NCBI GenBank assembly: GCA_037127655.1
Contig: JBAXXY010000078.1
Location: 1-12,924 of the forward strand
Direction: 5' to 3'
DNA from: GWF2-38-69 sp037127655
GTDB lineage: Bacteria > Verrucomicrobiota > Lentisphaeria > Victivallales > GWF2-38-69
Length of the DNA: 12,924 nt
Shown: one piece after another, positions 6,391 through 12,924 of the stretch
Layout of the letters: each line of letters starts with the position of its first letter
Numbering within the stretch: position 1 is the stretch's first letter
Program-made: the position numbers and the translations under genes
The notes under the pieces: model-generated
Databases searched by the model: none
Seen by the model: the letters and a program-made list of their open reading frames with translations, nothing else
Told to the model about the DNA's origin: nothing

Positions 6391-7292
6391 GTAAAAACCC
6401 AACTTTATTCCTGGTCTCTTTCCTTGCGCTCATTTGTTCTACTTCTCTTTTTGCTCAACTTGCCATGAATTTGAAACTCAACGGCCAAAACTACATAAGA
6501 TATGAAAAGATATATGCTAGACTTACCATCAAAAATCAGTCCGGTCAACCCATAGTTTTTGGTTCAAATAAAAATTTACAATGCAAAATTTCTTTTGAAA
6601 TAGAAACGATAAAAGGGGACCGTCCAAAAAGTTTGGAATATCCAATGTATGAAATAACAGATACCCTCCTGCCTGCAGGAGAAAAACAAACCTTTTCTAT
6701 CCCGATAACCAGGTACTTTGAATTCTCAAGCGATGGCAAATACAGGATTAAAGCGATTGTAACGCACGCTCAACTTCCGAAATCCTATGAAACAGAACAG
6801 GTCGAATTCAATATAGTTGACGGCAAAGTCGTTTGGAGCACATCTGTAGGCGCTCCCTCTCTATCGTCAGAAGAAGGCAGTGATCTCAAGATAGACAAAA
6901 GGACTTTCTCGATTATCTCTTATTTCGATGGAACGAGCAAAATATTTTGCCTTTTAGTAGAAGATGACAAACATATTTATGGCCTCACCAAAGTAGGGTA
7001 CGATATAGGCACAGTGAAACCGCAATGCGAAGTTGACAGGCTCTCTAATTTGCACTTGTTAATTCAAAGTTCAGCCACAATTTTTTCATATTTCATTTAT
7101 GATATAAACTGCAGACTTGAAGACAAAGAAGTTTATAAGAAAATAGATGAGTACACTATCCCCACGCTTCTTAAAGATGAAGCAACTGGAAGAATTGGTG
7201 TCGTTGGTGGGATTATAGCTGTAGAAGGTGAAGATTATACTGAAAAAAAAGAGGCTTCAATGCAAAAGGCTAATGACAAAAAATCTAATTGA
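6387..7292 (+). CDS. Exported protein of unknown function with Ig-like N-terminal region
   Basis: I do not recognise this 301-residue protein. Residues 1-23 are a clear Sec signal peptide, with likely cleavage after SLFA, so it is probably periplasmic. Residues about 24-145 alternate in strand-like segments (YARLTIKNQSGQPIVFGSN, then PAGEKQTFSIPITRYF and GKYRIKAIVTH), as in beta-sandwich domains of secreted proteins. Residues about 165-280 hold a second strand-rich region (FCLLVEDDKHIYGL, LHLLIQSSATIFSYFIYD). The C-terminal tail (about 283-301) is polar and lysine-rich. The start overlaps the GT9 stop (ATGA), and the 3' end overlaps the ABC ATPase start by 20 bases, so all three genes are probably translated in a coupled way. 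A role in the envelope is inferred only from the signal peptide and neighbours. An eight-A run lies at 7243-7250. Confidence 0.8.
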   Translation: MSKNPTLFLVSFLALICSTSLFAQLAMNLKLNGQNYIRYEKIYARLTIKNQSGQPIVFGSNKNLQCKISFEIETIKGDRPKSLEYPMYEITDTLLPAGEKQTFSIPITRYFEFSSDGKYRIKAIVTHAQLPKSYETEQVEFNIVDGKVVWSTSVGAPSLSSEEGSDLKIDKRTFSIISYFDGTSKIFCLLVEDDKHIYGLTKVGYDIGTVKPQCEVDRLSNLHLLIQSSATIFSYFIYDINCRLEDKEVYKKIDEYTIPTLLKDEATGRIGVVGGIIAVEGEDYTEKKEASMQKANDKKSN

Positions 7293-8070
7293 GATACAGA
7301 ATGCAAACCTATTTCTAGACAGCAAGCAGATTCTGCATGATATAAACTGGAAGGTTTTGTCATCAGAACATTGGTTTATAATTGGCCCGAACGGCTCAGG
7401 TAAAACAACACTGACTAGAATGCTTCTTGGTTATATCTGGCCTATATTCGGGGCAAAAGTTTCAATTCTTGGCAATACATACGGTGACTGTAATATATTT
7501 GCTGTCAGAAAGAAAATAGCATGGATAAGCCCATTCCTTCAGAACTGGACTTCTACATCTAAGGATTATACTGTCGAAGAAATTATTATTTCAGGAATTG
7601 ATTCAACTATAGGTTTATTCAGAGCCGCTGAAAGTTTTGAAATTAATCAGGCTTTAGAAATATTAGATAAAATCGGAGGAAGCCATCTAAAAAGTAAAAC
7701 TTTTTCTCATCTATCTTCAGGCGAACAAATAATAGCTCTTATGGCAAGAGCATTGATAAAGAAGCCTGAACTTATAATACTTGATGAAGTTTGCGCTCAT
7801 TTGGATCTTAGAAATAGAGAACTATTCCTTAAAATTATAGACAACTTTGCAAGAGATAAGAATTCGCCTGTTATAATTTTTGTAACTCAGAGGATAGAGG
7901 ATATTACCGGCGCATTCGAAAAAGGTTTGGCATTAAGGAATGGTAGAATTTTAGTTTCAGGAGACAAGAAAGATGTTTTATCTGAAAAAAACCTTAAGGA
8001 TATCTTCGATTTGGATATAAATTTAATAAAGACTGACTCGGGACGATATTGGCCGATAGTCGGCAAATAA
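7273..8070 (+). CDS. Orphan ABC-type ATPase, ModF/YlmA-like
   Basis: A 265-residue single-domain ABC ATPase. Walker A is GPNGSGKTT (38-46), the Q-loop is in ISPFLQNW (Q90), the signature is LSSGEQ (147-152) and Walker B is LIILDE (167-172), followed by the D-loop HLD. Walker B is followed by Val rather than the usual Pro. The H-loop position in FVTQRIED is Gln206 where a His is normal. There is no membrane segment, and no permease or binding protein gene lies nearby, so it may act alone like ModF-type or regulatory ABC proteins. The frame extends up to a GTG at 7228. The ATG at 7273, with AAAGG just upstream, fits the family start and still overlaps the previous gene by 20 bases. The substrate is unknown. 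Confidence 0.88.
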   Translation: MTKNLIEIQNANLFLDSKQILHDINWKVLSSEHWFIIGPNGSGKTTLTRMLLGYIWPIFGAKVSILGNTYGDCNIFAVRKKIAWISPFLQNWTSTSKDYTVEEIIISGIDSTIGLFRAAESFEINQALEILDKIGGSHLKSKTFSHLSSGEQIIALMARALIKKPELIILDEVCAHLDLRNRELFLKIIDNFARDKNSPVIIFVTQRIEDITGAFEKGLALRNGRILVSGDKKDVLSEKNLKDIFDLDINLIKTDSGRYWPIVGK

Positions 8071-8097
8071 GAAGACAAAAGGAATAAAAAGCTTACG

Positions 8098-9279
8098 ATG
8101 ACTACTCAATTAACTGGTGTAACAAATAAAGAGAAATGGTTTTTTGAATATAAAAACACAAATAAAAATACTTTTTCATTCAGCTTTGCTGGCCGGGATA
8201 TCTTCGAATCAGAAGGCGTAGAAATGGGTGTCTTAAAAGAGACTCAAGGCATTATCAAATCCGTAAGGCCTCATCACTCGGAAAAAACCAAATGGAGTTC
8301 CGTTGATTCTGAAACAGTACTTCCCTTTGGCTCTGAGCCCAGAATCAGCAGAAGTTGCGAACAGGCTTCGAACCATTTCAGAGTAACTACAGATGTATCA
8401 GTTTTCTCGAAAATTGCATTGGAATCTATCTGCGTGGATTCATTGAAGATTAAAGGCGAATGGAAAGAAATAGATACTTATTGCCAAAAAAACCTAGAAA
8501 GTCAGGAGATAGTCAAAGAAACAATATTAGTTGAAGATCTGAGCAGTAAAGGAATCATTTTTGACTATGCCCCGATCGCCGTTGTTTTTAGAGATGAAAA
8601 TGGAATAGAAGTTGAGATTGGAACAGGTTACGACCTTTGGCGCTGGAATAATTCAGATCGCTTTGCTGCAAAAAGATTGTTCTCTATAAAAAAGGGAAAA
8701 GGCTGTATTCTATTAGATAGAAAACCTCTTGTTTGGAAAAATGAATACGAAATTTCTAAATTCAACTTCCGTTACACTTGGTACTTTTCATGGAGAAAAT
8801 CTGATATAGAGGATCCTGAAAAGAAAAGTTCGTCAAGAAGAAAGACAGAAACTCTAGAGATAGTCAACAATAAACTTGTCCCGGCGAATGAAAGTTTTAC
8901 TTCTGTGGCAAATGTCTCAATATTGGCAAATTGGCCTGAGAGCGCATGCGCTTCAAATAAGAGAGAACCCTGCTTTGCCTCAAGACAAACTGAGAATCTT
9001 TTGAAACACTTTGTGAGATCTACGCTCACTAATAATATCAAAGACAGAGAAAAGAAACTTACGCTGAGAGATGTAGAACCCAAAATATGCTTCAAAGCAA
9101 GCCATCTTGAAAGAAGTAAACAGGAAGCATTTACTCATTGGGATTACTTCTATGTAATGGCTTTCTGGGAGTGGGCTAATAGGTATCTTGCCACTTCTGG
9201 AAGAAATTTCTGCATAACCCTGAAAAGTGATTCTGTCCTGGCAGAACTTCCATCCGCATCAGGCCTTGCAGGTTTGTGA
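8098..9279 (+). CDS. Conserved-looking cytosolic protein of unknown function
   Basis: I do not recognise this 393-residue protein. It has no signal peptide and no membrane helix. It is rich in charged residues and tryptophan. The N-terminal two thirds looks strand-rich (FAPIAVVF-like stretches near 158-175, FNFRYTWYFSW at 222-232). The region about 233-250 is a polar, low-complexity linker. The C-terminal part (about 288-375) looks helical and contains HWDYFYVMAFWEWANRYL near 345-362. It starts 27 bases after the ABC ATPase gene, with an AAAGGAA site at an unusually long distance. Codon use looks like that of its neighbours and the frame is long and uninterrupted, so it is a real gene. It is the last of the apt series. 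A link to the ABC ATPase or envelope synthesis is a guess from position only. Confidence 0.8.
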   Translation: MTTQLTGVTNKEKWFFEYKNTNKNTFSFSFAGRDIFESEGVEMGVLKETQGIIKSVRPHHSEKTKWSSVDSETVLPFGSEPRISRSCEQASNHFRVTTDVSVFSKIALESICVDSLKIKGEWKEIDTYCQKNLESQEIVKETILVEDLSSKGIIFDYAPIAVVFRDENGIEVEIGTGYDLWRWNNSDRFAAKRLFSIKKGKGCILLDRKPLVWKNEYEISKFNFRYTWYFSWRKSDIEDPEKKSSSRRKTETLEIVNNKLVPANESFTSVANVSILANWPESACASNKREPCFASRQTENLLKHFVRSTLTNNIKDREKKLTLRDVEPKICFKASHLERSKQEAFTHWDYFYVMAFWEWANRYLATSGRNFCITLKSDSVLAELPSASGLAGL

Positions 9280-9316
9280 TTTTCCTCTATTTTAACTCAC
9301 ATACTGAAACAAAAAC

Positions 9317-10717
9317 CTAAAAGAATGGAATGCTTAATTTCCCTTCTTTTACCTTGGTTTTGAGGTATTCTTTAAGCTTGTATAGGATCATAGGAATGAC
9401 ACAAATAGGCACTCCCACATAAAGAGCAGTCCTCAATTCAGGCGTAAATACCATTGCCACCATACACGCAATCTGAAGCACCACCGAGCCAAGAGTGAGG
9501 TATGGGAAAAATGGCGTTTTGAACTTAAGTTCTCTTCCTTTTGCCTCAGCTTGTTTTCTAAAACGGTATTGAGTCAAACCGATTGACATCCAACATAATG
9601 CACCTGAAAATCCTGATAGAGCAAGGAGATATTTGTAAACAAATTCGCTTTGATCCAAAGTATAAAATATCACAAATAACCATGTGACTATTATAGAAAA
9701 AATAGTTGCTCTATACGGGATTTTGCTCCTGTTAAGCTTCATAAAATAGGCGGGCGCCATTCTTCCCATTGAAAGAGAGTAAAGCGCCCTTGCAGCTGCA
9801 TAAAGACCGGAATTAGAGGTAGAAATTGCAGCTGTCAGAATGATAAAAGAAAAGCATCCACCAATAGTAGTAAACCCATAATGGCTCAAAGCATCTGCAA
9901 AGACGGACTGTGAAAGGCTTGCTTTATTCCAAGGGAAGATCATTACAAGCAAAAGCATAGGCACCACATAGAGCGCAAGTATGCGGATTGTCACATTTCT
10001 TATTGCCGAGGGTATAGTTTTTTCGGGATCTTCACTCTCAGCCGCTGTAAGTCCTATTATTTCAGAGCCTTGAAAGTTCACAAGCACTATGACCATTGTA
10101 AGCAAAATAGCCACAAGCCCTTTCGGGAAAAATCCGCCAGACTCTCTAATGACAGACCACCCTATAAAATGAGATGGAGTTGTTGCAGGGGCGTGTCCTG
10201 CCAATCCCACTACTATTAAAAATGCGATAGCAGAAAATCCAACTAGAGCGGCAATTTTTACATATGCCAGCCAGTATTCTACCTCGCCAAAAAGCGATAC
10301 ATTTATAAGGTTCATAGCAGTTATAACAACGCCAAACATTATCGCCCAAATAACAGGGCTGACACTCGGGACAAGTACATTCATGATTATTCCGGCAGCA
10401 ATCATTTCAGATGGAACATAGGAAACCCAGGTTAGCCAATATGACCAGCCTATTCCTGTGGCCCAGGTCGGAGAAAGGTATTTTGCTTTGTATCCTATGA
10501 AGGAAATATCCTTATTAGCTACGGAAAGCTCACCCAAACTCAGCATCACTGATACTACAATAAGCCCTCCTATAAAATAACTTATGACAGCAGCAGGGCC
10601 GGTAAGTTCGAGGACATACCCACTTCCTAAAAAATAACAGCTCCCGATAATTCCACCGAGAGTAATCATCTGCATATGCCGTTTTTTTAACCCTCGGGAC
10701 AAAGTATTTTTATGCAT
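9317..10717 (-). CDS. Amino acid permease (APC superfamily, AAT/GabP-like)
   Basis: A 466-residue inner-membrane transporter, probably with 12 transmembrane helices, that would import amino acids by proton symport. The N-terminus LKKRHMQMITLGGIIGSCYF followed by LGSG (10-33) is the hallmark of AAT-type permeases such as GabP, LysP and ProY. The ELTGPAAVISYFIGGLIV segment, an FQGSEIIGLTAAESEDPEKTIPSAI stretch (about 214-238) and an NSGLYAAARALYSLSMG stretch (about 302-318) are also typical. Length is normal and no frame disruption is seen. GGAGA lies seven bases upstream of the ATG. The substrate cannot be assigned from sequence. It is transcribed alone, divergently from the CNNM-type gene, and its 3' end converges on the apt series with a 37-base gap holding no clear terminator. 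Confidence 0.93.
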   Translation of the reverse strand: MHKNTLSRGLKKRHMQMITLGGIIGSCYFLGSGYVLELTGPAAVISYFIGGLIVVSVMLSLGELSVANKDISFIGYKAKYLSPTWATGIGWSYWLTWVSYVPSEMIAAGIIMNVLVPSVSPVIWAIMFGVVITAMNLINVSLFGEVEYWLAYVKIAALVGFSAIAFLIVVGLAGHAPATTPSHFIGWSVIRESGGFFPKGLVAILLTMVIVLVNFQGSEIIGLTAAESEDPEKTIPSAIRNVTIRILALYVVPMLLLVMIFPWNKASLSQSVFADALSHYGFTTIGGCFSFIILTAAISTSNSGLYAAARALYSLSMGRMAPAYFMKLNRSKIPYRATIFSIIVTWLFVIFYTLDQSEFVYKYLLALSGFSGALCWMSIGLTQYRFRKQAEAKGRELKFKTPFFPYLTLGSVVLQIACMVAMVFTPELRTALYVGVPICVIPMILYKLKEYLKTKVKEGKLSIPFF

Positions 10718-10801
10718 AAAAGCATCTCCAAATCATAAGTATTTTTACGATATTTAAAGGGGGTCTTATGGTACCGTTGTTTTTAAATATTACTCAGCAT
10801 T

Positions 10802-10831
10802 ATTATCAGGCAATATACGATACCTGGTTAA
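10802..10831 (-). promoter_or_regulatory. Candidate promoter of the amino acid permease gene
   Basis: On the minus strand TTAACC (10826-10831) is followed after 18 bases by GATAAT (10802-10807). Initiation near 10795 would give a leader of about 78 bases. The -35 is inside the 10821-10838 dyad, so binding of a regulator there would be expected to block it. This was read by eye only. Confidence 0.35.
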
Positions 10832-10860
10832 TCCGGTAAGCTTAGTATCGCCTATTTTTT
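10809..10860 (+). terminator. Hairpin with T6 tail upstream of the CNNM-type gene; possible attenuator
   Basis: On the + strand CGATAC (10818-10823) pairs with GTATCG (10845-10850), enclosing a CTGG/CCGG mini-stem. TATTTTTT follows (T6 at 10855-10860). An alternative pairing, GGCAATA (10809-10815) with TATCGCC (10846-10852), competes for the same 3' arm. No + strand gene ends here, so it may terminate a short leader RNA. A possible + promoter, TTGTTT (10777) and TATTAT (10801), would start at about 10813. Confidence 0.4.
10821..10838. promoter_or_regulatory. 18-bp imperfect dyad, candidate operator
   Basis: TACCTGGTTAATCCGGTA is a near-palindrome: 9-base arms about the centre with two mismatched positions. 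It overlaps the proposed -35 of the permease and forms the middle of a larger inverted repeat. It could be a repressor site or part of an RNA hairpin. Confidence 0.4.
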
Positions 10861-10865
10861 CAACA

Positions 10866-10895
10866 TCTCGCATTATAGCGAGAAAAGATTATAAT
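10866..10895 (+). promoter_or_regulatory. Candidate promoter and dyad operator of the CNNM-type gene
   Basis: A perfect TATAAT (10890-10895) lies inside the palindrome AGATTATAATCT and would start RNA near 10902, about 32 bases before the ATG. The -35 region has no good hexamer. Instead it holds the inverted repeat TCTCGC-ATTATA-GCGAGA (10866-10883), whose position suits an activator or repressor site. Confidence 0.45.
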
Positions 10896-10920
10896 CTCTA
10901 CTTAAATAAACTTTTTTTTA

Positions 10921-10930
10921 TCGTTAACGA
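10921..10930. promoter_or_regulatory. Palindrome at the ribosome-binding position of the CNNM-type gene
   Basis: TCGTTAACGA is a perfect 10-bp palindrome ending three bases before the ATG at 10934. It takes the place where a Shine-Dalgarno sequence would be, and none is present. It may only be AT-rich context, or it may affect initiation through pairing. Confidence 0.3.
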
Positions 10931-10933
10931 CAA

Positions 10934-12241
10934 ATGGGAAGCATAGAACTAGTCATTATTTGCCTGATGATACTTATCAATGGTATTTTTGCAGCTTACG
11001 AACTTGCATTGACCTCAATAACATCAGGCAGACTCAAGCACCTGACCGAGCAAAACATTAAAGGCGCGGCTTCAGCGCTCAGAATGCGATCGAGAAGCGA
11101 GGCTAGTTTGGCCGTTGTCCAAATCGGAATAACAATTATTGGGGCTATTACTGCCGCTATCGGAGGAGCCGAAGCTACAGAAAAAATCGTCCCTTATATT
11201 AATAAATTCCTTACAATGCCCGGATTGCTTACCGAGATTATTGCTATCGGAGCCATTGTGGTGCCATTATCAGTAATGACTATTATCGTTGGCGAACTTG
11301 TGCCAAAAACCATTGGTCTCAAACACAATGAAAAGATTTGTTTGCTTTTCAGTCCTGGAATGGAAATATTTTCTTCAATAGTTTATCCGCTGGTTCTCTT
11401 TTTTGAATGGACAACAAAAAAGATAGTCCAACTTTTCGAAAAAAATATGGATAACTTCTCTCCGGTTGATCTTGGAATAGTTGAACTCAGAGCGCAGGCA
11501 AGAGCTTTGACCGCCGAAAGGATAATTAACCCTTTTCAGGAACGCCTTATCATAGGAGCCAGCAACTTGGCCAGAATAAAGCTTGCTGATATTCTGATTC
11601 CATCCGACGAATTAGTAATTCTTTATGCTGATGGCAAGCTTTCTGACCATTTTATAACAGCGCATCTCGAGGCTTTTACCAGATTCCCAGTTTCAGAAAA
11701 TCCCGGTGATGCTCAATCGATAATAGGTTACGCCAACATAAAAGAGCTCATATTCCTTGCCAAAACACACCCTGACAATCCAAACTTGAGAGAGATAACA
11801 CGCCCGATACAATCCTATATTGCTACAATGAGCATAGGGGAAGCTTTTACTCTTATGATGAGAGGGCACATCCACTTGGCGCTTGTAAAAAACAGCGAGG
11901 GAAAAGTTCTAGGAATGGTTACATTGGAAGATATTCTTGAAGAGGTAACAGGCGACATTCAAGATGAGTTTGACCGGCTGCCAAAACATATAACAAATTC
12001 GGGAAAACAATTTGTTGTCGGCGGCGGCGTTAATATGGCTGTTCTAGCCTCCAAAATTGATAAAATAGATCTTTTGAGAGACCTTGAGAAAGCAAGTATG
12101 ACATTCAGTGAATGGGTAAAGTCAAATCACGATAAAAAGAAGATCACAGGTGGCGATGTGGTGCATATCAACGGCTTTACCGTGCTCATCAGAAAAGTTA
12201 GGAGAAACCAGGTACTTGAAGCTCTTCTTTCAGTCAATTAG
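10934..12241 (+). CDS. CNNM/CorC-HlyC-type membrane protein with CBS domains
   Basis: A 435-residue inner-membrane protein of the hemolysin C / CorC / YfjD type, linked in its family to Mg2+ or Co2+ transport and resistance. The CNNM (DUF21) membrane domain covers about 1-190. Its first helix begins near residue 5, followed by FAAYELALTSITSGRLKHL (19-37), then a glycine-rich helix (61-79) and GELVPKTIGL (120-129). A CBS pair covers about 215-345 and ends in VLGMVTLEDILEEVTGDIQDE-like sequence (325-345). A C-terminal CorC_HlyC domain of about 75 residues, a likely regulatory cap, begins near 355. Length and domain order are normal. The start is the first ATG in frame and lacks a Shine-Dalgarno sequence. 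It is divergent from the permease and convergent with the DUF2147 gene. No terminator is evident in the 19-base gap. Confidence 0.93.
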   Translation: MGSIELVIICLMILINGIFAAYELALTSITSGRLKHLTEQNIKGAASALRMRSRSEASLAVVQIGITIIGAITAAIGGAEATEKIVPYINKFLTMPGLLTEIIAIGAIVVPLSVMTIIVGELVPKTIGLKHNEKICLLFSPGMEIFSSIVYPLVLFFEWTTKKIVQLFEKNMDNFSPVDLGIVELRAQARALTAERIINPFQERLIIGASNLARIKLADILIPSDELVILYADGKLSDHFITAHLEAFTRFPVSENPGDAQSIIGYANIKELIFLAKTHPDNPNLREITRPIQSYIATMSIGEAFTLMMRGHIHLALVKNSEGKVLGMVTLEDILEEVTGDIQDEFDRLPKHITNSGKQFVVGGGVNMAVLASKIDKIDLLRDLEKASMTFSEWVKSNHDKKKITGGDVVHINGFTVLIRKVRRNQVLEALLSVN

Positions 12242-12260
12242 CTCTCTTTTTATTGTGCTG

Positions 12261-12761
12261 CTACTTAACTCGATTCCAGTATTCTGTTCTACCGATTAGA
12301 GAAACTCCTTTATAGCCTCTGAGTTTAAGCTTTTCGCCGTTATCAAGAACTTCGATTTTACATTTGTAAACTTTTCCATTATTAGGATCGGTAATTGTGC
12401 CTCCGCTATATTCATCTCCATCTAAGCTCATGTCTTTAAGAATAATCAAACCCACAACAGGTTTATCTTTTTCATTGCCTTCGCCTTTTTCAAATACTTT
12501 CCCTTGATCTTCAGGTAGAAGTAACTTCGTTATTTTTCCATAGAATTTTCCTTCAGATTGATATATCTCTACAACGGCTTTCTCTTTACCGCTATCATCG
12601 TCAGTGGTTTTCCATTGGCCAAGCAGAATAGAGGTTGGCAAAGTAGAAATCTGAATTGCCTGTCCAGATTTGCAGGAGTAAAGCAACAAAATGACTATTC
12701 CAAGAGATACAAAATAAACACAAAGTTTTAAAGCTTTAACTGAAATGATTTTATTTTTCAT
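12261..12761 (-). CDS. DUF2147 family lipoprotein
   Basis: A small exported protein with a DUF2147 domain; the biochemical function of the family is not established. From the chosen start it has 166 residues. Residues 1-29 form a signal sequence whose LLYSC end resembles a lipobox, so it is probably a lipoprotein anchored at the cysteine. The domain (about 43-166) shows the family pattern: LGQWKTTDDDSGKEKAVVEI, YGKITKLLLPED, KDKPVVGLIILKDM, DEYSGGTITDPNNGKVYKCK, LKLRGYKGVSLIGRTEYWNR. An upstream ATG at 12770 adds three residues. The ATG at 12761 is preferred because the signal sequence then begins MKNK, with a weak GGA ahead. Either way it overlaps the aroC stop (by 11 or 20 bases) and is probably translated with it. 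Confidence 0.9.
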   Translation of the reverse strand: MKNKIISVKALKLCVYFVSLGIVILLLYSCKSGQAIQISTLPTSILLGQWKTTDDDSGKEKAVVEIYQSEGKFYGKITKLLLPEDQGKVFEKGEGNEKDKPVVGLIILKDMSLDGDEYSGGTITDPNNGKVYKCKIEVLDNGEKLKLRGYKGVSLIGRTEYWNRVK

Positions 12762-12924
12762 ACTGTCCATTTATTCGTGCATTTTGCCTTTGTATGTGAT
12801 CAATGATTGTTATTGCGGCCATCGCTTCTACTACCGGAACTATACGGGGGCAGATGCAAGGATCATGCCTACCTTCAACACAGCATACGGCATCATCTCC
12901 ATTAATATTAATAGTCTGTTGTTC
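12751..12924 (-). CDS. aroC: Chorismate synthase, C-terminal part (cut by window edge)
   Basis: The last 57 residues of the enzyme that converts EPSP to chorismate, the final shikimate-pathway step. The translation contains CVEGRHDPCICPRIVPVVEA and then MAAITIIDHI, the conserved C-terminal chorismate synthase motif (GRHDPC, PR, VEAMAA). The stop codon is at 12751-12753. The rest of the gene lies beyond the right edge. The DUF2147 gene starts inside this 3' end, so the two are probably in one operon. Confidence 0.95.
   Translation of the reverse strand, partial: EQQTININGDDAVCCVEGRHDPCICPRIVPVVEAMAAITIIDHIQRQNARINGQYEK

Noticed and set aside
7243..7250. A run of eight A in the exported-protein gene as a programmed slippage site
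   Set aside because: A +1 change would join a periplasmic protein to a cytosolic ATPase, which makes no topological sense, and the ATPase has its own ATG and upstream AAAGG.

Overview
This AT-rich window carries thirteen protein genes (one of them cut by the right edge) and one RNA gene. The organism looks like a Gram-negative, diderm bacterium. The evidence is a heptosyltransferase-type GT9 enzyme that acts on LPS core, a peptidoglycan precursor fusion enzyme, a protein with a clear Sec signal peptide and a probable lipoprotein. The phylum cannot be fixed from the window alone. The MurB-Ddl fusion, an RNase P RNA that appears to lack helix P18, and unfamiliar proteins of PVC-like flavour suggest a little-studied lineage, perhaps near Lentisphaerae or other PVC bacteria; this is a low-confidence inference. 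No phage, transposon, CRISPR array or tRNA was seen, and the gene layout is that of an ordinary chromosome.

Left part (1-3430): a PII-type nitrogen signal protein on the + strand converges on a three-gene minus-strand operon, hisI > murB-ddl > nth. A GAAA-loop hairpin between them probably stops transcription from both sides. The operon links histidine biosynthesis, two steps of peptidoglycan precursor synthesis in one polypeptide, and base-excision repair. Its starts are best placed at internal ATG codons rather than at upstream TTG codons.

Centre (3430-9279): an AT-rich divergent promoter region with helically phased TTAAA tracts separates hisI from rnpB, the RNase P RNA. Downstream of rnpB comes a tightly packed + strand series: apt, a calcineurin-like phosphoesterase, a GT9 heptosyltransferase, an exported protein of unknown function, an orphan ABC ATPase with glutamine in place of the H-loop histidine, and a 393-residue cytosolic protein of unknown function. 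Gaps run from a 20-nt overlap to 29 nt, so these six genes are probably one transcription unit, possibly fed partly from the rnpB promoter. The shared purpose of the last three genes is not known.

Right part (9317-12924): an amino acid permease (-) and a CNNM/CorC-type membrane protein with CBS domains (+) diverge from a 216-bp control region. That region is dense in dyads and includes a hairpin followed by T6 on the + strand and a perfect TATAAT box. The CNNM-type gene converges on a DUF2147 lipoprotein gene, which overlaps the 3' end of aroC (chorismate synthase).

The most notable items are the MurB-Ddl fusion, the loss of P18 from RNase P RNA, the PII protein lacking the uridylylation tyrosine, the ABC ATPase without its switch histidine, the two unknown proteins in the rnpB-apt cluster, and the structured permease/CNNM control region. 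No clearly new defence or mobile system was found.
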